Assembly (NCBI GenBank): GCA_029948255.1
Contig: JALIZF010001792.1
Span: 609,501-673,500 of the forward strand
Source of the DNA: Telmatactis stephensoni
Lineage: Eukaryota > Cnidaria > Anthozoa > Actiniaria > Isophelliidae
Length of the DNA stretch: 64,000 nucleotides
Reading direction: 5' to 3'
Both the position numbers and the translations under genes were made by a program. Positions within the stretch are counted from its first letter, which is position 1; each line of letters starts with the position of its first letter. The notes under the pieces were generated by a model that worked only from the letters and a program-made list of their open reading frames with translations, was not told the DNA's origin and ran no database searches. Shown one piece after another: positions 12,301 through 23,612 of this stretch.

Positions 12301-15300
12301 TTAAATTGTGAGTAAATGACATCATTATGACATGTCGATTACTCAACCCTATAGTTCTTTTAGGCTTTAAAGCAAATTTTCTCAGTGATATAAATGAGCT
12401 TAAAATGTAGAGTTTTTTCAGAGATTACATGTAGCTAGTTATTTTACTATAATCTTCATTAGAAATAATCTGTTTCCAATTTCATCCAAGTGGGCATTTA
12501 AACCACAAATGAAGGATTGCCTGCAAAAATGACCCACGTGACTTTTTGATGGATTCTAGACATTGATATTTTAGCATAGGAAAGTTAACTGATATTTTAT
12601 ACTATTGAAAAAGTCTTAAGAAAATCATTTACACCATTTTTATGAGCACCCCATCAATTTTATTACTTACTAATTTTAGTCTTAGAGTATCAAAGACTTA
12701 CTTGGCTTGATAGTTGCCGGCCTGACGTCTGTAGTATTCTTGGTACATGAGCCATCTTTGAAGGTGTTTTAGTGTTCTGTAATTGCTGCACAACAGTCTG
12801 TCTTTGTACAACTGTCTGCGGCACTTGCACAACCTTTCCACTACCACCTTGCTGCAGTGCTTGCTGTAATTGTTTAATTTGTTGAGCTGTGAGAATAGTC
12901 GTTGAAGTACCACTACCATCAGTCTTATTTTGAAAGATGATTTTTTGTGGGGTTGATTGTTGTTGAGTCTGCATCTGCTGCAAGGCTTGTAGTTGTTGAG
13001 GTGTGATTTGAATAGCTTGTGGTTTTGCACCTTGTGCAGTGAGTTTCTGTAAGACCTCAGGTTGCTTTATTATGAGTACTTTTTGGACACCACCCAAGTT
13101 CTGAAGCTGTTGAAGTTGTGCTTGAGTAAGTTGCTGAATTGTGGTACCTCCTTGAGCTGTAGTGATCCCTGGTTTTGATTGAATCACTACATTTTGTTGA
13201 CTAACAGCTTGCTTCACAGTCGACACAGTCTGCCCTGGAGTAGCAACTTGGCCTTGAACAAGAACTGTCCCTGTAGGTTGGGTGATTTGCTTTGCCTGTG
13301 CAACTTGTAAAACATTACTAGCAAGTTTTAGTTGTGGTTGTTGATGAACAGTTGTAGTAAGCTGACTCTGTTGCTGATTTAATAAATTCTGAAGAGGTAT
13401 GACAGATGTCCCAGCAGTTGTTGTGACACCAGTATTTGAAGGTTGTTTATGGATGACAAAGTTCCCTCCAGCTTGGCTCACTATCATCAGTGGTTGAGAA
13501 ACAGCAGTGGTCCCCTGACTGATGCCTACTTGTACCTGAGGCTTAGTTTTCAAGTTCTGATTTAGACTTGTTTGATTAACACTTGGTAAATTTTGTCCTA
13601 CATTTAGAGTTTGTTGATTTGTTGATAATGCATTCTGTGTTAGTGTAACAACTTGCTGATTGGGTAAAATCATTTGTATCTGTTGATTACTACCTAGAAC
13701 TGGATTTGTAATTGTCACTTGTTGTGTTGTTGCACCAGTCTGTCCAGTTCGAACAACCTGTTTGACTTGTTTTTGTTGTACCTGTTGAACAACAGCCTGA
13801 GCATTAGAAGTAATTGGTTGAACATTTAAGTGTGTTGTCTTCTCTGCTTGTTTCTGCTGTTGTACAAGCTGTGCTTGCTGTATCAACTGTTTTAAAATCT
13901 GCTGTTGAACTGATATATTTTGTTGTTGTTGACCTGGAGAATTTAGTGCAATCAACTGACTCTGTTTTAGTGCAGTTTGAAGTTGAGCTTGAGTAAAAAC
14001 CTTTTGCTGCCCTTGTGTGGTACCAACTGACTGAGTCTGTTGTGTTGACAACTTCTCATTAATAAGCTGTTGGATCTGTTGAACAGGTTGGACTGTCTTT
14101 GTCTGAACCATGGTAGTTGACGGGTTGCTATTAGCAACCTGATGAACTACAGTTGTCATCTGCTGAGGATAACGCTGATTTGGAGTTGCTTTCACACTTC
14201 CTTGTACAGCAGAACTAGCTTTCATCAACTGTGTAGCTAATTGAATATTTGGTTGATTTTGAGTATTTGCTTGTTGAAGTCTGACCGGAGATGTCATTGT
14301 TAGTGATGAATTAGACGAAGGAGACAAAACTTGCTTTGGTGCTATCCTTTTAGGTGGGGTTGACATGACAGTTTGTGGAACAGTTCTACTAGACTGTATC
14401 CTAGTCTTGCTAGTGTCAACTCCATTTATAATACTAGCAGTATGACCTCTAGGTATCACCCCAGGCTGTGTAACTTGCAGCTGATTGGGCATTATAGATG
14501 ACGATGTCGGGGTCACAAGTCCATGTCGTATATTTCCATGAATATTCATTCCACCAGGTAAAGAAGTATTTGGTAAAATAACTGGATTTTTAGGTTGTAT
14601 AGGAATAGGTTTTTTACCCTGGTAGCTAGAAATCCCCTTCGTTACACTAGTTAAGTTATTTAATGGGGAATTTATATTTCCTTTGCTAGGTGTAGTTAAA
14701 GTTCTTGGAGAATTTGACAATGGAGCAGACCCATTAACATTGCGGACCAAAGTTTGTGTCATACTTGGGTTCGCAAATGACACGGGTGTTTTACTGTTTA
14801 TTATATGTTGTACTGTGCTTCCAGGTGGGTTAAGAGACTGTTGATTAGTTGATCCTGATGATATACTTTGGATTGTTGTTGTGATGCCTGATGATGGGTT
14901 GGCGACACTGGAAGAAGATTGGATGTTTGCATTTTTGCCCAATAAGTTTGCTTCCTGAAATAAAAAAGTACAATTATAGCAGAGTTACAGTGCAATTCAA
15001 AACTTTTTAAACAATCATTATACAACTCACACTTTCATTGGCCAAAGGACATGTATACTGTGAACTCGGACACGTATACTGTGAATTCTAAATACATGTA
15101 CACACACAGCAGGCATACACACTTTTTGAATTTTAAATTGTGCTTGAAAACAATATTGTATTTTATAAAAGAAATAGAAAACTTATCCAATGTGCTGTGT
15201 GCAGATTTAGAATACTGTCTTGGTTATGCCTTATTCAAGAAATTCTTTTAACACTTCTGTTTTTCACTCCTGTTCTGATAAATCGCTGCAGGCTCCAAAT

Positions 15301-17272
15301 CTGCACACAGCATGGTCCTTTTCTAAGATAGTCAAACAGAGTGCATTTTGGTCTAGCTTCAGTATACTATACTTTAGAAGAGGCTCATCTCTTGCTCCAG
15401 AACATAATAAATGCTGAAATCCAGGACTCAGAGTAAAATAATGATAAGATAGAGGTATTTTGGTTTCACATTGCCTTTATCAGTCAACACCATATTTGGC
15501 AACATGAACAAAAGATGTTTATTTTGTTAAGCTAGACTAGAATACATCATGTTGGCTATTATGGAAAAGGTTTATGCCCACATATTTTCCATTTCTTATT
15601 AATGGATTCAAAACTTCATTCAGAGTTTTCACAGCTCATCTTCTATTTCTACTTATCTGTCCAAACAATCAATCCCTCATTAGTACCGTAATCATCATTA
15701 TCATCATCATCCTCATCATCATCATCAGCTTACCAAAAATGACGCTGGCTTGTCAGATGCCTGACTAGTTTCTCCATCCAGTAGGATCTACAAAAAAGTT
15801 TGAAAATACTTTTATTCTTATTGGTTCATTTATTTTTTTCATTATACTTTCACTCTTTTGTTAATTTATAATTGAATAGTAATCTTTTTCCATATATTTA
15901 ATGTATAATAAATAAAAGAATGAATGGAAATCTGTAACAATCTCTTTTATTTTGACAAAGAGCCATGGCTCAAAACACCAGTTAAATTATTTTATGCAAG
16001 ACTGGTGCTCTTTTTATATAGCTTTTTGTACTGTACAATATGTCCTATCATTCCTTAGAGTGGATTTCGTATGACTTTGAAAAACTACGGCACGGCACGA
16101 CACGGCCACAGCACGGAACCTCCCCTGCTGATTTCTTTAAAAATTTGTGAATAAATCAGCAGGCGAGGTTCCGTACCGTGACCGTGCCGTAGTTTTTCAA
16201 AGTCATACGAAATCCACTCTATTGCATCTTAATACAAACATTTACACTGACATAGCCCAAACTACAAGTTCGCTAATTAGTTTCCATTTATACCCATTGA
16301 CCCTTCAAAACACAGAAGCTGAGACCAAAAGGAACATTGGGAAATCTGCTGACTAGATAATTTTAAAGAAGCACATGCATAGGGACTTTTCAAACAGTGA
16401 CTGAGACAAATTCTTGGTATTAATAACATGATTATATAGCAAATTCATAGATAGAACATAACAATATCCACATATTTCTAGTTCACCCAGCAGCCATTTT
16501 GGTCTCAGCTTCTAAGTTCAATGATTTTGAAAGGGTCAATGCTTGTGCAAATAGGTATATACTTGTCTAAACTGATGGAAACTAATGAGTAAACTAACAT
16601 GGGTTATACAAAAAGTTACAATGACAGGTGAATAGAAACTTATAACACAATTCTTGTATGAGTGCAAAACGGACCATGACACTGTGACAGTGCAGTGATG
16701 TTTATTAAACACATTTGAAATTCCTGCCATAAAAATGCTGATGACCATGTTGTTTTCACAGGCATAAAAAATCTGCCTTACTTTTCAAGCTTCGGCCCTT
16801 TGTGAAATAACAGAGGGTAAAGGCTAAGAAACACAAGTAACGTAAGCTTAAGTACAGGAATTGAAACAAATATTTGTTTTTAGCTAACAACTCACAGAAC
16901 AAAAAGTTTACAATAACAGTAACAATAATAACAACAAAAATCATATTATTCACAACTGGATAAATATCCAGTGAGTTTAAAGTGCAAATTGGAAATGGAA
17001 AAAAAGTTGTCTAAAAGTGTCAAACTAACCTGATTGCTGCTCTTCAAAAACTCATTCAAAGCTGAAGGATCACTGCAAAAAACAAAACACATTACCGATT
17101 GTAATGTTTAAAACAAGGGCAATTAAACAGTATTGACTATTTGTATATTTTTGGGAATTATTTAAGGAAATTATAACGGCCTCAAAAAACGTGCTTGCAA
17201 TTTTTACCCAAAATATATAAATAGAACTCACCTTATTACGTCCAACAGGCATTTCCCACTGCCATCCTCCAT
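9387..17272 (-). CDS. BICRA: BICRA/GLTSCR1 orthologue, GBAF (ncBAF) chromatin-remodelling subunit
   Basis: Ten coding exons, in transcript order: 17272-17232, 17072-17030, 15787-15734, 14954-12702, 11932-11897, 11811-11747, 11244-11096, 11023-10929, 10257-10164 and 9907-9387 (stop TGA). All junctions are GT-AG and frame-consistent, giving 1,116 residues. The start (MEDGSGKCLLDVI, then SDPSALNEFLKSS) matches the conserved N-terminus of human BICRA/BICRAL (CLLDVICDPQALNDFL). Residues ~47-797 come from one 2,253-bp exon and are Gln/Thr/Val-rich and probably disordered. Residues ~829-945 form the GLTSCR1 domain, with HPDIHNPFKSKVDAFNRL, CYHVYHDPGPTPSDI and SSEMVMLYRLFLADERAAL. The tail is acidic and ends in a short TLALLHSMAEEL helix. 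In other animals the GLTSCR1 domain incorporates the protein into BRD9-containing ncBAF, and BICRA also binds BRD4. The tandem repeat at 11296-11712 lies in an intron. One gene here probably stands for both vertebrate paralogues. Confidence 0.92.
9951..10116. mobile_element. Inverted-repeat element in the last BICRA intron
   Basis: Ends with ttaggctggtttg and caaaccagctta face each other around several ctggtttg/caaacttg words. Non-coding; it lies between BICRA exons 9 and 10. Confidence 0.45.
11296..11712. repeat. Minisatellite (ctacaatgaccacc unit) in a BICRA intron
   Basis: About 24 imperfect copies of a 16-18-bp unit (ctacaatgaccacccct) are arranged in a higher-order pattern of roughly 110-170 bp, within the intron between the 11747-11811 and 11096-11244 exons. 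Read in the gene's sense it is aggggtggtcattgtag, which resembles the units at 24370-24535 and 34535-34885. Confidence 0.85.
12513..12650. mobile_element. MITE family A, degenerate copy
   Basis: It contains gacccacgtgactttttgatgg and later the weakened complementary arm. This matches the family at 6945-7087 with many substitutions, so it is an old copy, in the intron after the large BICRA exon. Confidence 0.5.
16056..16222. mobile_element. Long-armed palindromic MITE in BICRA intron 2
   Basis: Two arms of ~75 bp (tagagtggatttcgtatgac at the left, its complement at the right) enclose a short A/T-rich centre. Inside are cggcacggcacgacacgg repeats. The ends share TA, which may be the target duplication. 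Confidence 0.7.
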
Positions 17273-18676
17273 AACTTACAACCCGATTCTAGAGAAAACA
17301 ATAAAACAAAATTAAATTTTATTTAAACGATCAGTTGTTTAGGTTGCCCTACGGCTGGGGTTCGTACATTTCCCCCTCTTGGGTTCTGGAACCTTGCGAT
17401 TCTGAAACTGACTACAATATAACCGCGAGCACATGATCGAAGGCCTTTAGTGCCACAAAACTGGCTCTTTTTAGCCTCAAAATACCCCAAAATCTCAACC
17501 GGCTCCCAAAATTAAAATAGGGGTGCAAAATCACCCCTCTGTCAGGCAAAATTGGCCCCCAAACCGGAGTTCTGTTACATACAAGGCTTTGGGAGAGCTT
17601 CGTCTTGATGGCGTGCTCCTTGTTGTTTGCATAGGTTGTCTTTACATGGATCCTATCGATTTGCGGCTGGGTTTTTTCGATTCATAGTGGTGTAGTTGTG
17701 GGTAGTATACAGCTAGGGATGCTCTTTGAGCCCCTTGTGCGGCCAAGGTTCCTGTTTTGGAGAGATTTTAGGTAAAATTTCACGACGGACATGCGACCGC
17801 CACTAGCATTTGTTCCAAGCAACCATCTATGGGGTGGACCAGGGCTCGGCACAAGCACGTGACCTATACGATGGCCGACGGAGCGGAAATGGGGGGTAGG
17901 GGACTGGGATGAAGGGAAAACGCGGGAATTGAGTAATATTGAAAATTTTCAACTTTAAAGTTGGAAAATAAAAGAAAGCAAGAAGGAAGTAAAGATTGAT
18001 AGATGACAGAGATTAAATTACACTGAAATTAAGGTAAGAAGAGAAATTAATTAAATTATACCTCAAAGAATTGCAAAGCAATCACAATAGATGACTATTT
18101 AGTTTGTTATAGTTAATAACTTAAACAACAAAAGAAAATCATGGTTTTAGAGTCTATTACTAACTACTAGTTTGCCTTTTTTTTTCATGGAAATAATGAA
18201 CTTTAATAAACAAAGGATTGTGTCAGATTAGTAGAGAATGGATATCCAAAAGGCACGGATTAATAAGCTTAATATACATTAACCCCTTTCATTACAGTAC
18301 TACCCTGGTCCCAGAGGCTTTATTTTGTATTTCATAATTTTTTTTTCTAAAAAAAAACCTCTGGGACGGGTATTACTGTAACAGATTTTTTTTTTCACTT
18401 CACAAAGTTCAGATAGAAGACCTGCAGACACAAATTGCCGGGATTCAATCATTCCCTTGAGGTAAAGATATGCAGTTGCCATGTATTTGTTTGATGAACA
18501 GACAGCAGATGTTAATGAAAAATCTTTTGTTGAAGTTCATCCAAGATGACTGCTGTAAAATACTGAAACTCCAGCAACACCTTTTCCTAGTTTGCCTGTG
18601 AACTGTGGCTTCAAGTCGTCAAATTAGAGTTTTTTGTCTGACTATAAAAACTACATGGTCACCTTACGGCACTTAA
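17273..18676. other. BICRA upstream region
   Basis: Directly 5' of the BICRA ATG. It should contain the promoter and 5' UTR, but no TATA box or other decisive core element was recognised. A short hairpin with tacc..tcccagagg arms lies at 18301-18376. Otherwise no gene or clear repeat is visible. Confidence 0.5.
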
Positions 18677-19413
18677 GGTAATTCCGTAGAATTAAAACTA
18701 GAAATGGAATTTTCGTAAAACTTCACACAGTGATAATTTTTGAGTTGCTTATCCCAAAAATGAAATAAAAATTGGGGGTCACCGTAGCCGTTTTTGCGCT
18801 AGATTGCTTTAAAGTACACCATCTTATGTGTCTTGAGGGCTCAAGATTCGAAGATCAAAATCGTGTCAAAAATAATTAATTTCTTAAATCTGAGCAGTGC
18901 TAGCTGACTAATATGAGCTCATTTTCTCTCTTTGGGCAATAGCCTAGTATTATGATGCAATAAATTGTTGTAAAAATGCGTTTGCTACAAGGAAGAAGGT
19001 AAAATTGGTTGATAGTACGTGCCCTTGAAGCAGCGTGAAAGCACCTTCCGACCGCACGTTTTATAAAATATCTAAAAAACTGGAAATGGAATCTTGGCTA
19101 TAATTATATATATGATAGAGAACCTTATTACCGTTGATTTGCAAAAATAAAAAGAATAGGCGCCCGTGCTCGTTTCCGCGCTACGACGCGCTAAAGTGTG
19201 AAACAAGAGTCGTAAACAGCCTGTGACCGAAGAGGACTGAGGCGAGTAACCACTCAAGCGCCTCTTAGAACGTGTCTACTGTTCAAAACTTCATAAGACT
19301 AAAGCTTGCATCATTTTAAGTCAAATATATATCTTTTACAATCAAACAAATCAAAATAGGCTGAACTATGCTATGCGCAGTAGAGATGCGCACTGCAAAA
19401 CTACGGAATTACC
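18677..19413. mobile_element. TTAA-flanked non-autonomous transposon (737 bp)
   Basis: TTAA occurs directly outside both ends (18673-18676 and 19414-19417). The inverted termini are ggtaattccgtag and ctacggaattacc. TTAA duplication is characteristic of piggyBac and Kolobok elements. The interior has no transposase ORF, so it must rely on an enzyme encoded elsewhere. Confidence 0.7.
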
Positions 19414-19638
19414 TTAAGAACCATTCGTATGTAAAATGGCTCTATGTGGTTAAAAGCAACTGACTCGGAGTCACCAATAATTGAGGAATAGACCATTTCA
19501 CAGTTCTCATCGTTCAACCTCAGCCTCGACAGCGTGTAATACATTCTTTAGAAATTGACTACGGCCCATGGTAATGTAAGGAATGCACACATCAACAAAC
19601 AATAAATTGAAACACTTTAAAATTCCACAGGCTGTAGT

Positions 19639-19706
19639 TAGCCTGCGTTGAGCCGCTTATTTGCCCCGTAATATTACGGGGTAAATAAGCGGCTGCACGC
19701 AGGCTA
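19639..19706. mobile_element. Small hairpin element with ends like the RecQ-carrying transposon
   Basis: A 68-bp near-perfect palindrome with tips tagcctgcgt...acgcaggcta wrapped around ccgtaatattacgg. Its tip resembles the tip of the larger element at 19971. No flanking duplication was found. Confidence 0.55.
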
Positions 19707-19970
19707 CTTGAGGACTGAAGCAATATACACAGACTGGATAAAATATTTATTTCATTAGTATGAGAGAATACAACCACTGGTCCCATTAATCTCTACTATA
19801 AACTATACAGGGAGGTTCAGGAGAGATTGAGAGGATGGGGTGCGCATCCCTTCTTGAAACACCTTCGTGCCCCTTGCTTCTCAATCCTTTTGCAAAATAT
19901 AATCTGGATTCACTAGATATTTTCTGATTTGCATAATAGAATGATTTAGCAAACATGACCATGTGAATGA

Positions 19971-21206
19971 TAGCCTGCGTAGCGGCTCTTTGGGGGAAGA
20001 GGAAGGGAGGGGAGGGGAGGGGGAAGGAGGGAAAGGGGAAGGGGAGGGGGACTGGGGAGGATAGGAGGGAAAGGAGAGCCTGCAGCCAAACCCCTGGTTT
20101 TTCCGTTACTCGCGGGCACCAGCGCCCGCGTATTTCTATTGGTCGAAATCGATAGCGTTGAAAGGTTGATATGTTTGATGGACAGTCAGAGTTCAAGATA
20201 GCGGAGTTGACGGTGGAGGAGAATATGAAGCTTTTAAATTTTGATCTTAAACAAGAACAAGAACATGCTGTGAAGTCTCTCTTGGCTGGCAAAGACGTCC
20301 TTGTGATTTTACCTACAGGTTTCGGAAAAAGCAGGATTTATCAAGCCTTCGCACAGATTAAGGAAAGTGCTGTTGTCGTGGTCATTGCTCCTTTGACGAG
20401 CATCATTAATGACCAAATTTCACATCTGAATAATTTGGGGATATCTAGTGTCGAACGTTCTGCTTTAAAAGCTGATGAAATCAAGGATTGTAAATTTCAA
20501 ATCCTCTATAGCTCTGCTGAGTTAAAAGAAGAACACCAGTCAGGAACTTCACAAGCGACAGTATCGTGCATTGGTTGACGAGACTCACACCGTTGAAACG
20601 TGGTCAGGCAAAAGGTAGCGAACTGTAATCTTTTACTATAGCCTAAATAACTTAAGTTTACTGTTAACTTACATATAAATCTACGTTAAAAACTTATGTT
20701 TTCTATGTGTATTTTATCCGTAGGTCGAGAGGTCAGCCCTTTGCATTCCTTTCTCTCAGACGGCTTGAAAAGATTCTGCGAAGAACTTCTTGAAATCCTT
20801 AAATTTAGTTTGCAAATTCGACAAAAATCGTTTACACTCTCAGATCTTGGTTTTGGTCCTCTAGCTGCAGGCTTTTAGGGGTTGAAAGCATTAATAAACT
20901 AAAGCATTACACAAATAACCATAAAAATGTCATAAAACCGTCTAATCAATTATGAATTTGCTTTGGTTCGGCAAAGGTGCCAGAACTACAAGTGAGTTTG
21001 ACAAGTAGTAGCTCATCTTTCACTTCCGGTCATTTCTGATTGGTCAAGGAAATTTGATCCCTCGAGTGGGCAGTAACGGAAAAACCAGGGGTTTGGCTGC
21101 AGGCTCTCCTTTCCTTCCTCTCCTCCCCAGTCCCCCTCCCCTTTCCCTCCTTCCCCCTCCCCTCCCCTCCCCTTCCTCTTCCCCCAAAGAGCCGCTACGC
21201 AGGCTA
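19971..21206. mobile_element. Pack-MULE-like transposon carrying a RecQ-type helicase gene fragment
   Basis: A 1,236-bp unit with inverted repeats of ~140 bp (19971-20110) and ~135 bp (21072-21206), both beginning tagcctgcgtagcggctc and sharing a purine/pyrimidine-rich body and the word aaacccctggtttttccgtt. The 9-bp word tgtgaatga flanks both ends exactly (19962-19970 and 21207-21215). Long TIRs with a 9-bp duplication are typical of Mutator-like elements; Merlin (8-9 bp) is an alternative. No transposase is present. The interior holds a helicase fragment. Confidence 0.8.
20171..20800 (+). pseudogene. RecQ-like DNA helicase fragment (captured, frameshifted)
   Basis: An ORF from ATG 20171 encodes an N-terminal RecQ-type region: LKQEQEHAVKSLLAGKDVL, then Walker A (LPTGFGKSRIYQAF) and motif Ia (APLTSIINDQ). 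Near 20535 the frame breaks; in another frame the DEAH-like motif VDETHTVETWSGK continues to ~20611. That is followed by a plausible donor (AAAAG|GTAGCG) and, at ~20725 after TAG, by RSRGQPFAFLSLRR, which fits the next segment of a RecQ-like gene before a stop. The intron was therefore retained, so the fragment came from genomic DNA rather than from a retrocopied mRNA. It lacks helicase motifs III-VI and cannot be a working helicase. Confidence 0.75.
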
Positions 21207-21713
21207 TGTGAATGACGATTCCAAGTGCACTGATGAATTTTGTTCAGAATGACTGCTGACATCACTGATGTCAAGACGATTATGAGAAAACAAGTAAAAT
21301 GGCAACCTGGGCATAGGATCACGACATTGTCACAGCAGTCATACAGCAAACGAATGTGATATTTTTGTCATCTCATGTTGCATTTGCTAAATATTAGTCT
21401 TAATGCTGCACACCCTAAGGAAGCCCTGAAGCTCCAAATAAAAGAGAATGGGCATTGGATTTGGCCCTCAAGGTGAAGTCTCTGATCAAATTCTAAGGTC
21501 CACTTTTTACAACTGCACATTTGCAAGTTATTGTTTCCTCTTAAGATTTATAAGGCAAAGGAGAAGTTAGATTTTGATCAAAGATCATGACTGTATTGTG
21601 TACAGCTCTTTTATGGATTCTATTTACAGCATATATTTGTGTTGTAACCATAATATAATTCTTATTGATGATATAATATATATCCCTCTAGTCCAAATAA
21701 GTTATTTGTTATA

Positions 21714-23033
21714 TTATGTGTTATCTAAAACCCTATAAATTGCTTCTCTTTCTCTTAAAGCCTTCCATGCAGATTCTTTTTCCTTTTTGGTAGGAGATTT
21801 TCTCTTTTGCTTGCAAGCTGAAATTTTCCTGAAATTCTCCATTATTTCAGCATCAACAATTCTGCACCTATGCCGCAGCTCCTGTCTGCGCATTTCTTCT
21901 TGGACAAGCTTCAGTAAGTCTTGCTTTGCTTGTTTGTTTTTGGCTATCAATGTTTTGAGCTCACTTTGGCATTTTTTAAGTTCAGCTAATACTTCATCAT
22001 CTTCCTCTTGGCCATGATCCTCTTCAATCAATCCCTGAAAGATCAATTCTTCTCTTACTCGTGCTTCTAATGTCCTTGTATGAGGTACATGTGGGGCTTT
22101 GACAGGAGTTCTAGAAGCATTACTACCACTTCTTGTAGCTGCACTTTCTCCTGATTTTAGATTCGACACAATACTCTGATCCATTGGTGCTATTATGTTT
22201 TCTTCAATCAAAGCTGAAACTAGTCTTTGAGTTAATGGTCCGAATGGGCAAGAATCTTCCTCTGACTGAAGTGACGAGTTTTCACTCTTTTTCAAAACTG
22301 CAGAAACTTGCTCAGACTTGTTATTTTCACTAGAATTTGAAAGTGCACCTCTGCGCTTTTCATTCAGTTTAATCCCTTCTAACTGCTCCTCAATCAAATC
22401 CTCTTGAGCCCACTTTTCACTGTAGTGTTTCCCGAGGGCTGGAATCTTACTGTATTCTTGGTCTTCATCAGCAGCTTTAATTGAATCTTCAAGAAACTTT
22501 GCATCTTCTAAATTTAAATCAGCACAATATGGTTCTACTGCTGCCCAAAATCTATTGGGTGCATCAACTTTTGATTTTGAACTGGTAACAGCATAAGACT
22601 CTTCATCTACTCCATCCCCTTTCCCTAAACCTTTCTTTCTCCCTTGATTTTGCACATTCGTTTTTGAATCTTCAATCTTTTGCTTCTTGGACCCTCTGTC
22701 ATCAGACATTTGCTTACTGCGCTTAAAAGTCGTCAAAGAGTTTAATATTTCCAGCTCTTTTTGGCGTACCATTTTCTTGTCCTTCTTCTCTGCCCAATCT
22801 ACGAGGACTTTGGTTTCTCGTTCAAGCATTCGCACACGCCGATTGCAAGCAGCAAGCAGCGTTTCTAAATCACTTGTAAGCAGGTCCAGTTCCTCAGGCG
22901 CAATTGATTCATCTGTTGACCTTGTCAAAAGCGAAGTGTAAAACGGGCATAGCTGCGCATGGTCGACTAAATCAAAGTCACAGTACTGAAGAGGACATGA
23001 ATCCTTGTCGTTGTTGCTTTCCTCGGCAGACAT
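21714..23033 (-). CDS. TADA3: TADA3 (ADA3), SAGA/ADA histone acetyltransferase complex subunit
   Basis: One uninterrupted ORF of 439 residues, close to the 432 of human TADA3. Conserved blocks appear in family order: N-terminal CPLQYCDFDLVDHAQLCP (~13-30), DAPNRFWAAVEPYCADL (~157-173), IPALGKHYSEKWAQEDL, CPFGPLTQRLVSALIEENI (~262-280) and the C-terminal RKSPTKKEKESAWKALRE block. I chose ATG 23033 over an upstream in-frame codon at 23090 because homology begins there. Ada3 bridges Gcn5/PCAF and Ada2 in SAGA and ATAC and is needed for nucleosomal histone acetylation. The coding region has no intron, unlike vertebrate TADA3. It is divergent from the SLC17-like gene starting at 23613. Confidence 0.95.
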   Translation of the reverse strand: MSAEESNNDKDSCPLQYCDFDLVDHAQLCPFYTSLLTRSTDESIAPEELDLLTSDLETLLAACNRRVRMLERETKVLVDWAEKKDKKMVRQKELEILNSLTTFKRSKQMSDDRGSKKQKIEDSKTNVQNQGRKKGLGKGDGVDEESYAVTSSKSKVDAPNRFWAAVEPYCADLNLEDAKFLEDSIKAADEDQEYSKIPALGKHYSEKWAQEDLIEEQLEGIKLNEKRRGALSNSSENNKSEQVSAVLKKSENSSLQSEEDSCPFGPLTQRLVSALIEENIIAPMDQSIVSNLKSGESAATRSGSNASRTPVKAPHVPHTRTLEARVREELIFQGLIEEDHGQEEDDEVLAELKKCQSELKTLIAKNKQAKQDLLKLVQEEMRRQELRHRCRIVDAEIMENFRKISACKQKRKSPTKKEKESAWKALREREAIYRVLDNT

Positions 23034-23612
23034 TTTTCGGAAAGACCACCAATTTGAAGCGAAAAGAAAACGCAAATTTTCGTAACTCAAAATGGCGACC
23101 TTGTAACATTTGATTGAGCCCCAAAACTGCTCGATCAGCGGGTGTTCGATTTTCGGTGAATTTTCGGGACTCAGTCGTCAAAAACAAGACTTTTACGACC
23201 TTTTACGCGGGAAATCTGATATAATGACATAAGAAATGACATATATATTTCACAAAGTCTGTTTTTGATAAGATGCGAGAGTATAAAGTGAAAAGTAATG
23301 ATTCAAAAGTGAAAAATCTGAAAAATTTACAAAATTAAACAGGAAGCCCGAGAGAAACCGCCCGAGATCCTAAACAAATTTTGCATGGGCTCCCTGTGCG
23401 TTGCGTGCATATTTCGAAAGAGTTTCATCAAACCCCATCAAACATGCCGGAAAACTGAGTCTAAATGAATCCATATTTCAAAGTGCCTTCATACGCTTAT
23501 GTAAATATGACTAACTTGTGATTATGTGGCAATTTACAGTGTGTATTGTGAAGGAAAAGAACACAACTTACGGTAAATCTTCGAAGAATTTAACAAATAT
23601 TCTAAAGCCATC
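23034..23612. promoter_or_regulatory. Shared divergent promoter region, TADA3 / SLC17A9-like A
   Basis: 579 bp separate the two ATGs, which point away from each other, so both promoters must lie here or overlap. No TATA box was identified with confidence. Bidirectional control is inferred from layout only. Confidence 0.45.

Noticed and set aside
20696..20878. 60-residue ORF after the RecQ fragment
   Set aside because: A different frame of the same region fits the RecQ-like continuation; this frame has no homology.
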